DNA of 64,000 bases from Thermoflexus hugenholtzii JAD2 (lineage in GTDB: Bacteria; Chloroflexota; Anaerolineae; Thermoflexales; Thermoflexaceae), in the NCBI RefSeq assembly GCF_900187885.1, contig NZ_FYEK01000027.1:211630-275629 (forward strand), read 5' to 3'. Position 1 is the first letter of the stretch; every line of letters begins with the position of its first letter. The notes under the pieces were generated by a model, which worked only from the letters and a program-made list of their open reading frames with translations, was not told where the DNA came from and searched no databases. A program made the translations under genes and the position numbers. Below are positions 25,953 to 35,600 of this stretch, piece by piece.

Positions 25953-28670
25953 ATGGCAATGGAGACGATGGCGCTTCCAAAGACTTTCAACCCCCAGGAG
26001 ATCGAGGAGCCCATCTATCAGTGGTGGGAGCAGCGGGGCTTCTTCACGCCGCGCATCGACCCCGCCCGGCGCCCCTTCGTGATCTCCATGCCGCCCCCCA
26101 ACGTCACCGGGGAGCTGCACATGGGCCACGCCATGTTCGTGACCCTGGAGGACCTGATGATCCGTTATCACCGCATGAAGGGCGAGCCCACCCTCTGGGT
26201 GCCGGGGACGGATCACGCGGGCATCGCCACCCAGGTGATGGTGGAGCGGGAGATCGCGAAGGAGGGGCTCACCCGCCATCAGCTGGGGCGGGAGCGCTTC
26301 CTCGAGCGGGTGTGGGCCTGGAAGGAGAAATACGGCGGCACCATCACCCGCCAGCTGCGCCGGCTCGGGGCCTCCTGCGACTGGACCCGGGAGCGGTTCA
26401 CGATGGATCCGGTCTACTCCCGCGCTGTGCGCGAGGCTTTCGTCCGCCTCTACGAGCGGGGCCTGATCTACCGGGGGGAATACCTGATCAACTGGTGCCC
26501 CCGCTGTGAGACCGCCCTCTCCGACCTCGAAGTGGAGCGCGAGGAGGAAGAGGAAGGCCTCCTCTACTATGTTCGTTATCCTTTGATTGGAGAGGGCTGG
26601 GAAGGACCGACGGCCCCGTGGGGGAGCGGCCGCTGGGCCGAGGGCGCCCGGGACTTCATCACGGTGGCGACCACCCGGCCGGAGACCCTCCTCGGGGACA
26701 CCGCCGTGGCTGTGCATCCGGAGGACGCGCGCTACGCCCAACAGGTGGGGCGGACCGCGGTGTTGCCGGCCCTGGGCCGCCGCATCCCTATCCTCGCCGA
26801 CCCCGCCGTGGACCGGGACTTCGGGACCGGCGCGGTGAAGGTGACGCCGGGGCACGACCCGACGGACTATGAGATCGGGGAGCGGCACGGCCTGCCCCGC
26901 GTCAACGTGATGAACCCGGATGCCACCATCAACGAGAACGGCGGCCCCTACGCCGGGATGGACCGCTTCCGGGCGCGGGAGGCCATCGTGGCGGATCTAC
27001 AAAAGGAGGGACTGCTGGAGAAAATCGAGCCCCACCGCTACGCCCCCGGCCGCTGCCAGCGCTGCGGCACCATCGTGGAGCCCATGCTCTCCCTCCAGTG
27101 GTTCGTGAACGTGAAGCCCCTGGCCGAGGAGGCCATTCGGGCAGTGAAGGAAGGTCGCATCCGTATCCTCCCCGAGCGCTTCGAGAGGGATTACTTCCGC
27201 TGGCTGGAGCACATCCGCCCGTGGTGTATCAGCCGCCAGCTGTGGTGGGGCCACCGCATCCCGGCCTGGTATTGCGACGACTGCGGACACATCACCGTGG
27301 CCCGGGAGGATCCCACCGCCTGCGCCCGCTGCGGAAGCGCGCGCATCCATCAGGATGAGGACGTCCTGGACACCTGGTTCTCCTCCGCTCTCTGGCCCTT
27401 TGCCACCCTGGGCTGGCCGGACGACACGGAGGATCTGCGATACTTTTACCCCACTACGGTGATGGAGACCGGCTACGACATCCTGTTCTTCTGGGTGGCC
27501 CGCATGGTGATGATGGGCCTGGCCATGACCGGGGAGGTGCCCTTCCGCATCGTTTACCTCCACGGCCTGGTACGGGATGAGAAGGGTGAGAAAATGAGCA
27601 AGACGAAGGGCAACGTCATCGATCCCCTGGTGGTCATCCGGGATTACGGGGCGGACGCGTTGCGGTTCACCCTGGCCACCGGCTCCACGCCGGGCAACGA
27701 TATGCGCCTCTCCCTCCAGCGCGTGGAGGGGAACCGCAACTTCGCCAACAAGCTCTGGAACGCAGCCCGCTTCATCCTGGGGGCGCTCTCCGGGCCCCTG
27801 CGCCGCCCGTCCTGGGACGATCCCACGCTCACCCTCCCGGATCGCTGGATCCTCTCCCGTTACCATCGCACCGTGGCGGCGGTCACCCAAGCCCTGGACG
27901 CCTTCGACTTCGGGGAGGCCGGACGGCGGATCTATGAGTTCACTTGGGGTGAGTTCTGCGACTGGTATATTGAGATCGCGAAGGAGCCTCTCTACCGGGG
28001 ATCGGAGGACGACGCGGCCCGGACCCGTGGGATCCTGGTTTACGTGCTGGATGGGATCTTGCGGTTGCTGCATCCCTTCATGCCCTTCATCACGGAGGCG
28101 CTGTGGGGCTATCTCAAGCGGGCGGGAGCGGTGGACGATGCGGAAGCCCTAATCGTGGCCGCATGGCCCATCTCCGGCCCGGTGGATGAGCGGGCGGAGG
28201 CCGAGATGCAGGCCCTTATCGAGACCGTCCGGACGATCCGGAACGCCCGGGAGGCGCATCGGGTGCCCTCGGAGCGTCGCATCCCGGCCTGGATCGCCGC
28301 AAAGGAGGCGCTGCCGGTCCTGGAAGGCCATCGGCATCTCCTGGCCACGCTGGCCCGCGTGGATCCGGACCGGCTGGTCCTGGCGGCGGAGTTCCCGGAA
28401 CCGCCGCCCGAGGCGGTGATCTACCCAGCGGGCTCCATTCAGATTTACCTGCCGGTGGCTGGGCTGGTGGATCGGGCGGCGGAGCGGGCCCGGCTGGAGC
28501 GAGAGCTGGAGGACCTAGAGGCCCGGATCGCGAAGACGGAAGCCCTGCTCGCCTCCGAATTCTCCGTCCGGGCGCCGGCTGCTGTGGTGGAGAAAGAGCG
28601 CCGCAAGCTGGAGGAGCTCAAAGCCCGGCGGGAGCAGCTGCGGGCGGAGTGGGAACGCCTGCGGGAGTGA
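25953..28670 (+). CDS. valS: Valyl-tRNA synthetase
   Basis: A 905-residue class I synthetase that charges tRNA-Val and edits threonyl-tRNA. The HIGH motif is PPPNVTGELHMGHAM (about residues 49-63) and the KMSKS loop is GEKMSKTKGNVIDP (about 545-558). The CP1 editing domain lies between (TTRPETLLGDTAVAVHP). Cys pairs in CQRCGTIVEPM and CDDCG...CARCGSARI suggest two zinc ribbons, as in thermophilic ValRS. The C-terminal 60 residues form the tRNA-binding coiled coil (ARLERELEDLEARIAKTEAL). AGGAGGTGA precedes the ATG. Controlled by the T-box upstream. Confidence 0.98.
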   Translation: MAMETMALPKTFNPQEIEEPIYQWWEQRGFFTPRIDPARRPFVISMPPPNVTGELHMGHAMFVTLEDLMIRYHRMKGEPTLWVPGTDHAGIATQVMVEREIAKEGLTRHQLGRERFLERVWAWKEKYGGTITRQLRRLGASCDWTRERFTMDPVYSRAVREAFVRLYERGLIYRGEYLINWCPRCETALSDLEVEREEEEEGLLYYVRYPLIGEGWEGPTAPWGSGRWAEGARDFITVATTRPETLLGDTAVAVHPEDARYAQQVGRTAVLPALGRRIPILADPAVDRDFGTGAVKVTPGHDPTDYEIGERHGLPRVNVMNPDATINENGGPYAGMDRFRAREAIVADLQKEGLLEKIEPHRYAPGRCQRCGTIVEPMLSLQWFVNVKPLAEEAIRAVKEGRIRILPERFERDYFRWLEHIRPWCISRQLWWGHRIPAWYCDDCGHITVAREDPTACARCGSARIHQDEDVLDTWFSSALWPFATLGWPDDTEDLRYFYPTTVMETGYDILFFWVARMVMMGLAMTGEVPFRIVYLHGLVRDEKGEKMSKTKGNVIDPLVVIRDYGADALRFTLATGSTPGNDMRLSLQRVEGNRNFANKLWNAARFILGALSGPLRRPSWDDPTLTLPDRWILSRYHRTVAAVTQALDAFDFGEAGRRIYEFTWGEFCDWYIEIAKEPLYRGSEDDAARTRGILVYVLDGILRLLHPFMPFITEALWGYLKRAGAVDDAEALIVAAWPISGPVDERAEAEMQALIETVRTIRNAREAHRVPSERRIPAWIAAKEALPVLEGHRHLLATLARVDPDRLVLAAEFPEPPPEAVIYPAGSIQIYLPVAGLVDRAAERARLERELEDLEARIAKTEALLASEFSVRAPAAVVEKERRKLEELKARREQLRAEWERLRE

Positions 28671-28708
28671 AAAAAGTCGGGGGGCGGAAGCTCCTGTCCG
28701 CCCCCCGA
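28670..28708 (-). terminator. Terminator of hsp20
   Basis: A perfect 12-bp stem TCGGGGGGCGGA (28677-28688) with 28697-28708 and an 8-nt loop; on the minus strand it is followed by a run of six T. It starts at the valS stop codon, so it sits between the convergent valS and hsp20 genes. Confidence 0.88.
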
Positions 28709-28721
28709 GGGCTTCGGCCCC

Positions 28722-29180
28722 TCAACGGGCCACCTGCACCTTGATCACCCGCGGCCGCACGGCCTCCGCCTTCGGGACCACCAGGTGCAGGACGCCGTTC
28801 TCCAGACGGGCGTCGATGTGCTCGGCGTCGATGGGATCGCCGAACTCAATGGTCCGGGCGAAGCGCCCACCGGTCCAGTCCCGGCGCAGAACGGCCACGT
28901 TCTTCTCGTTCTCGATCTCCGGCAGGGCCACCTCGCCCCGGATGGTCAGGGAGGAGCCCAGCGCCTGCACCTCCAGGGAATCCGGCCGCACGCCCGGCAG
29001 CAGGATGGCCACGTGATAGCGATCCGGCAGCTCATAGATGTTCACCGGCGCCGCCACGCCCAGCGTGGTGAACCCGTCGAAGGGCCGCACGAAGGCCTGG
29101 TCGAACAGCCGGTCGATGGCCTCACGCAGGGTCATGAACGCCGCATCGAAGGGATCCCGCAGCATCAGCTCGCGCGCCAT
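28722..29180 (-). CDS. Hsp20/alpha-crystallin small heat-shock protein
   Basis: A 152-residue ATP-independent holdase. The alpha-crystallin domain runs from APVNIYELPDRYHVAILLPG to the ARLENGVLHLVVPKAEA end, with GRFARTIEFGDPID as the typical R-F-x-R segment, and a C-terminal VIKV motif (IxI/V type) for oligomerisation. ATG 29180 is chosen because AAGGAGGTG lies 7 nt upstream; a GTG at 29189 would overlap that site. No clear CIRCE or heat-shock promoter is seen upstream. It lies downstream of the AOR gene on the same strand but is separated by a hairpin. Confidence 0.93.
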   Translation of the reverse strand: MARELMLRDPFDAAFMTLREAIDRLFDQAFVRPFDGFTTLGVAAPVNIYELPDRYHVAILLPGVRPDSLEVQALGSSLTIRGEVALPEIENEKNVAVLRRDWTGGRFARTIEFGDPIDAEHIDARLENGVLHLVVPKAEAVRPRVIKVQVAR

Positions 29181-29317
29181 AGGCCTCACCTCCTTTCGTG
29201 ATCGGGTTTCGCTGCACCCCTGTGGGAGTTTCCAGCCCTCATCGTAGGCGGGAGGCCTTAGAGGAGCGTTAGCGCGGGATCAACGTTGCGCAAGCGGTGG
29301 GTTAACGTTTCATTAGA

Positions 29318-29342
29318 GCGGGGGCCGCTCCAGGGCCCCCGC
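29318..29342 (-). terminator. GC-rich hairpin after the aldehyde oxidoreductase gene
   Basis: GCGGGGGCC and GGCCCCCGC form a perfect 9-bp stem with a 7-nt loop just past the AOR stop codon. The minus strand continues TCTAATG, with no clear T-run, so termination is plausible but weak. Confidence 0.45.
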
Positions 29343-29351
29343 CCCGAAGCC

Positions 29352-31241
29352 TCAGAGGAGGATCCAGTCCAACCCCAGCTCCGCCAGCTTCTCCCGGGTG
29401 GGCATCCCGGTGCGGGGGTCCCAGCCGGCCCGCTCATAGTAGCGGATGAGGGCGGCCTCCCACTCCGCGGCGTCCACGCACAGGCCCTCGCTCTTCCCCC
29501 CTTTCAGGGGCTCGAACAGCCGCTTGGGTAGGGTATCCCGATCCCGACCGGCGCCTTCGCGGGCGTTGAAGGCCCGCATCATGTTCAGCCGCCGTTCCCC
29601 GACGCGCATCAGCTCCTCCAGGGTGACCTCCCATCCGGTGACCGCGCGCATGAGCGCCACCAGCTCCTCCGGCCCGTAGAGCTGCCAGGAGGGCCCGAAA
29701 ACGAACTGGCAGAGGTCCGCGGTGTCCAGGAAGCTGTAGAACTTCTGGGTCTCATAGGCGAAGCGGATCTTCTCCTCGTTGAGGGCGCGAGGGGGTTGTG
29801 GATCGGTCAGGCCGAGGGCGGCCAGCCGGTCCAGGAACAAGCGGGGGGACTTCGGCATATAGAGGGTATCGTGCTCGCTGGACTGGTGATCCGCACCGAA
29901 GGGATTGACGGCGTAGATCAGGGCCAGGGAGCGCTTGAGCTGGGGCATGTGAGCGGGGAGCTCCTGGCCCTTGACCGCCACCACACAGTCCTCCGCGCCA
30001 CGCCCGAGGCGCTGGGCGGCCCGGGCGGAGCCCTCCGCCAGCAGGTCCCCGATTCCCTCCCGGCGCACGATCATCTCCAGCAGGCGGAGCATCGCCTCCG
30101 CGTCCCCGAAGCGCAGGGGGAAGCCCACCTCGGCCTCGGAGAGGATCCCCCGCTCGAAGCACTCCATGGCGAAGGCGATGGTCGCCCCGCATGAGATGGT
30201 GTCGACCCCATACTGGGCGCAGATCTGGTGCGCCAGGGCGATGGCCTCCAGATCGCTCACCCCGCAGTAGGAGCCGAAGGTGGAGAGGGTCTCGTATTCC
30301 GGCCCGCCGTAGCGGGGCTCCACCTTGCGGCCGTTCCACTCCGTCTCCACCACCCGCTTGCAGCGGACGATACAGGCGTAGCAGGTGTCGCGCTCCTTGA
30401 GGATGGTCTCAGCCATCCGCTCACCGGTGATGCGGTCGGCTTCTTCGAAGAAGCCGCTGGTGTAGTTGCGGGTGGGCTGGCCGCCCGCCGCGTTCTGGTA
30501 GGCCAGGATGTTGGCGGTGCCGTAGACGCCCAGGTTCTTCACGGCCGGGTTGGCCTCGTAGGCGGCCGGCCCCTGCCGATTCAGGCGCTGAAGGGCCTCC
30601 GGATCATAGACGGGCGGGCGCCAGCGGCCCCGGACGGCGATGGCTTTGAGGTTCTTGGAGCCCATCACCGCGCCCAACCCGGTGCGGCCGTGGGCGCGGC
30701 TGGCCATGTTGATGATGGCGGCGAAGCGGACGAGGCGTTCGCCGGCCGGTCCGATCTGGGCGATCTCGATCTGATCGTCCCCCAGCTCCTCGTAAAGGAT
30801 ATCCTCCACCTCGCCGGTGGTGCGCCCCCAGAGGTGGGAGGCATCCCGCAGCTCCGCCTCGCCGTCGTGGATCCAGAGGTAAACGGGCCTGGGCGCCCGT
30901 CCGTAGAGGACGATGCCGTCGAAGCGGGCGAACTTGAGCTCAGCGGGCCAGAAGCCGCCGGCCTGGGAGTCGCCGATCAGGCCGGTGAGAGGGGATTTGG
31001 CGTTGGCCGTGGCCCGGCTCTGGCCGGAGATCGGGACGCCGGTGGTGGCGCTGAGGAAGAAGGTGAGGGTGTTGCGGGGGTCGAAGGGATCGATGCCGGG
31101 CGGCGTGTGCTTCAGCACGTAATACAGCCCCATCGCGCTGCCGCCCCAGTAGGTCCGATAGAACGTCTCATCGGGCTCCTCCACCCAGAGGCGCCCTTCC
31201 GTGAGATCCACATGGAGGATGCGTCCGGCATATCCGAACAT
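29352..31241 (-). CDS. Aldehyde:ferredoxin oxidoreductase (tungsten AOR family)
   Basis: A 629-residue enzyme that oxidises aldehydes to acids with ferredoxin, using a tungsto-bispterin and one [4Fe-4S] cluster. The N-terminal AOR domain begins GYAGRILHVDLTEG and contains GDSQAGGFWPAELKFARFDG and RAHGRTGLGAVMGSKNLKAI. The cluster Cys are in CYACIVRC (about residues 287-294) with the fourth in DTADLCQF (about 512). Length is standard. It needs tungstate uptake and molybdopterin genes from elsewhere. It stands alone, with a TAAAAT -10-like element (31278-31283, minus) upstream. Confidence 0.93.
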   Translation of the reverse strand: MFGYAGRILHVDLTEGRLWVEEPDETFYRTYWGGSAMGLYYVLKHTPPGIDPFDPRNTLTFFLSATTGVPISGQSRATANAKSPLTGLIGDSQAGGFWPAELKFARFDGIVLYGRAPRPVYLWIHDGEAELRDASHLWGRTTGEVEDILYEELGDDQIEIAQIGPAGERLVRFAAIINMASRAHGRTGLGAVMGSKNLKAIAVRGRWRPPVYDPEALQRLNRQGPAAYEANPAVKNLGVYGTANILAYQNAAGGQPTRNYTSGFFEEADRITGERMAETILKERDTCYACIVRCKRVVETEWNGRKVEPRYGGPEYETLSTFGSYCGVSDLEAIALAHQICAQYGVDTISCGATIAFAMECFERGILSEAEVGFPLRFGDAEAMLRLLEMIVRREGIGDLLAEGSARAAQRLGRGAEDCVVAVKGQELPAHMPQLKRSLALIYAVNPFGADHQSSEHDTLYMPKSPRLFLDRLAALGLTDPQPPRALNEEKIRFAYETQKFYSFLDTADLCQFVFGPSWQLYGPEELVALMRAVTGWEVTLEELMRVGERRLNMMRAFNAREGAGRDRDTLPKRLFEPLKGGKSEGLCVDAAEWEAALIRYYERAGWDPRTGMPTREKLAELGLDWILL

Positions 31242-31383
31242 CCGGCCCCTCCCGGAACAGGATGATGGAACATCACTATTTTAGCCGGAGGGAACAGGAT
31301 TCGAAGGGATATCCCCGCATGGGAGGACACGCGCTCTCCTCCGGGATCATCCTGCCCCCAGGGGATCCATAATCCATCCGTTT

Positions 31384-32175
31384 CTACCGGAACCGGCGGC
31401 GCCATTCTTCTTTGAGGGCGATCTGGGAAGGATCGGGCAGGGTGAGGAAGTCCTCGGCCAGGCGCTGGAACCGAGCGGGGTGCTCCAGCATGGGGAAATG
31501 CTCCCCCTCCTCCAGGATCATCAGGCGCGCCGAGGGATCCAGGGCCCCGTTCAGGAAGAGGGGCGGCGGGATCAACGGGTCCCGCCCGCCGTAAAGGAGC
31601 AGCAGCGGCCGGTCGATCCGCTGGAGCCACTCGATCAGCTCCTCCCGCCGGCGGATGGCCTCCTCCAGCCCCCACTCGACGGCCTGGGGATCCGCCCGGC
31701 CGTGATCCGGATGCACTTCGGCGTGGACCTGAGCCAGGCGCCCCAGCCGCTCCGCCAGCCACGCCCGCGCGTTCGGGGCGGGAAGACGGGGCGGATCCAG
31801 GGAGATCGGATAGCCGACCATGAGGATCCGGTCCACGCGGTCAGGGTCCATCAGCGCCAGCCGGACGGCCACCATGGCCCCCAGGGTATGGCCGATGAAG
31901 TGGGCCCGGGGGATGCCCATGACCTCCATCCATCCTCGGACGATCTCGGTCTGCTGCTCCAGACGATAGGCGGTCTCCGCCTCCCGGCGAGGCTTGGCCG
32001 AATCCCCGAAGCCCAGAAGGTCTAAGGCGTAGGTTCGGAAGCGATGGGAGAGCGTCCGCATGGTGGGCAGCCAGTAGCGCCATGAGCCGGCCCACCCGTG
32101 GAGGAAGATCACGGGCTCCCCCCGGCCCAGGGCCTCGTAATGGATCAGGCGCTCTCCTACCGTCGCGATGCTCAC
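31384..32175 (-). CDS. Alpha/beta hydrolase with Thr at the nucleophile position
   Basis: A 263-residue alpha/beta hydrolase. The oxyanion-hole segment is VIFLHGWAGSWRYW, the acid is in LLLYGGRDPLIPP and the catalytic His in LEEGEHFPMLEHP. The nucleophile elbow, normally GHSxGG, reads IGHTLGAMVA, so Thr97 replaces Ser (codon ACC). Thr nucleophiles are rare in this fold; the enzyme may be inactive, slow or specialised. It lies 27 nt upstream of the CheY-like gene on the same strand. Substrate unknown. Confidence 0.85.
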   Translation of the reverse strand: MSIATVGERLIHYEALGRGEPVIFLHGWAGSWRYWLPTMRTLSHRFRTYALDLLGFGDSAKPRREAETAYRLEQQTEIVRGWMEVMGIPRAHFIGHTLGAMVAVRLALMDPDRVDRILMVGYPISLDPPRLPAPNARAWLAERLGRLAQVHAEVHPDHGRADPQAVEWGLEEAIRRREELIEWLQRIDRPLLLLYGGRDPLIPPPLFLNGALDPSARLMILEEGEHFPMLEHPARFQRLAEDFLTLPDPSQIALKEEWRRRFR

Positions 32176-32202
32176 GGCCCGCTCCGTCGACTCTAGGATC
32201 CC

Positions 32203-32586
32203 TCAACGAGGGGTTGGCGTCCGGCGATCCAGGATGGCCCGGACCTGCTGGATCAGCTCATCGGGCGCGAAGGGCTTGAGGATATAGGCGTCGGCCCCTG
32301 CCTCCATCCCCTGGCGGATCTCCGCCTCCTGGCCCTTGGCGGAGAGAAAGACCACGGGGATGCTCCGCGTCTCCTCTTGAGATTTCAGGAGGCGGCATGC
32401 TTCGTAGCCGGTCATCTTCGGCATGCGGACATCCAGGATGATGAGATCCGGGCGGTGCTGACGTGCCAGCTCCACCGCCTCCTCGCCGTTCGTCGCCGAG
32501 AGCACCTGGAAGCCTCCGAACTCCAGGGTGAAGATGATGAGCTCCCGGATATCCCGTTCATCTTCCGCGATCAGGATCCTGGCCAT
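32203..32586 (-). CDS. CheY-like single-domain response regulator
   Basis: A 127-residue stand-alone receiver. The acidic pocket is in ILIAEDERDIREL, the phosphorylated Asp in LIILDVRMPKMTGYEA, the switch Thr/Ser in VVFLSAKGQ and the Lys in YILKPFAPDEL. No output domain. It starts 28 nt after the stop of the giant hybrid kinase and is probably cotranscribed with it, so it is likely one of its phosphoryl targets. Confidence 0.93.
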   Translation of the reverse strand: MARILIAEDERDIRELIIFTLEFGGFQVLSATNGEEAVELARQHRPDLIILDVRMPKMTGYEACRLLKSQEETRSIPVVFLSAKGQEAEIRQGMEAGADAYILKPFAPDELIQQVRAILDRRTPTPR

Positions 32587-32614
32587 CGTCGCATTCCCCT
32601 CCGGGTCTCGAGCT

Positions 32615-35600
32615 TTATTCGCTTTCCGGCTGGGCTGCCAGCAGCCGCCGGATGGCGGCGACGAACTCCTCCAGCGGGAAGGGTTTGAGGAAGAAATCCG
32701 CCGCCCCCATGGCCAGCGCCTGCCGGCGCTTGCCTATGGGATCCGTGGCGCTGGCGGTCATGATCACCACCGGGATGTCCGCGGTCTTCGGGTTGGCCTT
32801 CAGGCGGGCCAGGGCGTCCAGCCCGCTCAGCCCGGCAGGCTTGAGATCGAGCAGCACGAGATCCGGGTGATGATCCTCGATCCAGGCCAGGGCCTCCTGG
32901 GCGTTCCCGAAGGCGATCACTTCGAACCCATGGCCCCGCAGGGTGTCCTGAAGCAGTGTCCGCGTTCCCGCATCGTCGTCCACGATGACGATGCGGGCGT
33001 GGCGCCGTGCATACTGGGCGACGACCTCCAACAGCCGGTCCGCGTCCACCGGCTTGCCCAGCACGTCCACGGCCCCCAGGCGAACTCCCCGCTGGCGGTC
33101 GGCCAGGACGGAGACGATGATCACCGGGATCTCCGCGGTGGCCGGATCCGCCTTCAGGCGCTCCAGCACGGTGAAGCCGTCCACGTCCGGCAGGTAGATG
33201 TCCAGGGTGATCAGCTGAGGGCGCTCCTCCCGGGCCAGGCGGAGGGCGTCCTCGCCCCGGTGGGCGACCAGGGTGCGGTAGCCGGCCCGCTCCAGGTGCT
33301 GCACCAGCAGATCGGCGATGTGCCGGTCGTCCTCCACGATGAGGATGGGGGTGGCTCCATCGGTTTGGGCCTGGGGAGCGGGTCGGGTGCCCGGCTCCGG
33401 CTCCGGCATGGACACAGCCGGCCGGGCGATGGGCAACGTGAAGTAGAAGGTGGAGCCTTTGCCCATCTCGCTCTCCACGCCGATCTGCCCGCCATGCAAC
33501 TCCACCAGGGCCTTCACGATGGAGAGGCCCAGGCCGGTCCCCGGCGTCTCCTGGACGCGGGGGTCGTCCACCCGATAGAAGCGCTCAAAGATGCGGGGGA
33601 GGGCCTCCGGCGGGATCCCGATGCCGGTGTCCTCGACCTCCACCCGGACCATCTCCCCCTGGGGCCGGGCGCGGATCCGGATCCGCCCTCCCTCCGGCGT
33701 GTATTTGTGGGCGTTGCTGACCAGGTTCATCAGGATCTGGATCAGGCGGTCCTTGTCGGCCATCACGGGCGGGAGGGCATCCGGAAGGTCGACCTCCAGC
33801 TGCTGACGCTTCTCATCCAATCGGGCTTTGAGGGAAGCCACCACGGCCTCCACAGCGGCCTCCAAGGGGACCGGCCGGAGGTCCAGCTGGAGGCGCCCGC
33901 TTTCGATGCGGGAGATGTCCAGCAGATCGTCGACCAACATCTTCAGGCGATCGGCGTTGGCGCGGACGATCTGGAGGAAGCGCCGCTGCATCTCGGAGAG
34001 CGGGCCTGCGGACCCCATCAGCAGCAGATCCACGTAGCCCTTGATGGAGGTCATGGGAGTGCGCAGCTCGTGGGAGACGGTGGAGATGAACTCGGCCTTG
34101 GCGCGGTCGGCCTCCACCTCAGCCGTGATGTCCCGGAAGACCGATACGATGCCCAGGAACTCGGTGCCCATCATCACCGGGGCGGCGTGGACGGTGATGA
34201 AGCGGCCCTCCGGCTCCAGCTCGTGGCGCATGAAGAGGGTGGGGGGCTGGCCACGGGGAGCGGAGAGCCAGCGCTGGAGGGAGCCCATCCATTCCTGCCA
34301 GGCCGGGCCGTAGAGGCCGGTGAAGTGACGGATGGGGCGGCCGAGGACCTCCTCCCGGCGCAGGCCCAGGATGCGCTCGGCGGCCGCGTTCATCATGATC
34401 ACCTCGCCCCGGGCGTCGGCCACCATCACGCCCTCGGCGATGGACTCCAGGATCGCTTGGCGCTTAGAGGCCTCCTCCTGAGCGGCCCGCAGGGTGTTGC
34501 CCAGCTGCTCCGCTTGTTGGGTGATCAGCTGGTAGAGGGCCGCGTTGTGGATGGCTTGCGCCATCTGGGCCCCCACGGTCTCCAGCAACTGGATGCGCTC
34601 CGGGTGGAAGCGGCCGGGCTGAGGATGGGTCAGCACCAGAACGCCCAGCACATCGAGGCCCAGGACGAGGGGAATGGCCACGGCGGACTGCGGGCGCAGG
34701 TTCTGCCAGGCGGGAGGCAGGCGCTCCGGCGAGACCTCCTCCGGGCATTGCGTCCGCCGCTGGCGGATGGCGTCCCGCACCAGCCCGGGGTCCTCCCGAA
34801 GGGACCACGAGGCCCCGAGCAGATGGGCGCTCCCCGGACCGACCCCCGCACGCACCTGCAGGCGGCCGGACTCCGGATCCAGCAGGATCGCGGCGGCGGT
34901 CTCCCCTTCCTCAGTGAGCAGGGAAAGGGCCTGTCGGAGCGTCGCCTCCAGCTCCAGACTGGCCGTGAGGGCTAAGGTGGCCTGATAGAGCAACTCCAGC
35001 TGGCGATGGCGGGCGGAGAGGTCCGTTAGGGCTTTCTCCAGGGCTTCGGTGCGCTCACGAACCAGTTGCTCCAGCTCCTCGCTGAAGCGCCGGGTTTGCT
35101 CGTAAAGCCGGGCGTTTTCAAGGGCCACGGCCGCCTGTTCCGCCAGGGTCTGGAGCAGGATCTGCTCTGTCTCATCGAAGGCCCCTCGGTCCGGGTGGGC
35201 CACGGCGATCAGCCCGACCGTCCGTCCGGCGGTGCGCATCGGAAGGAGGAGCAGAGAGCGGATCCCCTCCCCTTTGGTTTCCAGGATCTCCGTCAGATCG
35301 CGCAGGTAGAGGGCCCGCCCCGAGTGCCACACCTGATCGACCCATGCCGGGTCCAAGAGGTCCTCCGGAGAGGGGCCTGTGGGCGCAGCCTCGGATGGAA
35401 AGCGGGCCTGGATCTGGGGGGCTCCGGTCGGTCCGAACCCCAGCACGGCGGCCCAGGCCGCCCGGCTCAGCGTCGCCGCGGCCTGGGCGATGGTCTCCAG
35501 AAGGGCACCCGGCTCCAGGCGCGCGGCGATCAGACGGCTGGCTTCGTTGAGGCGGGTGAGCCCCTCGATCCGCGCCGTCAGGCTCTCATACAGACGGGCG

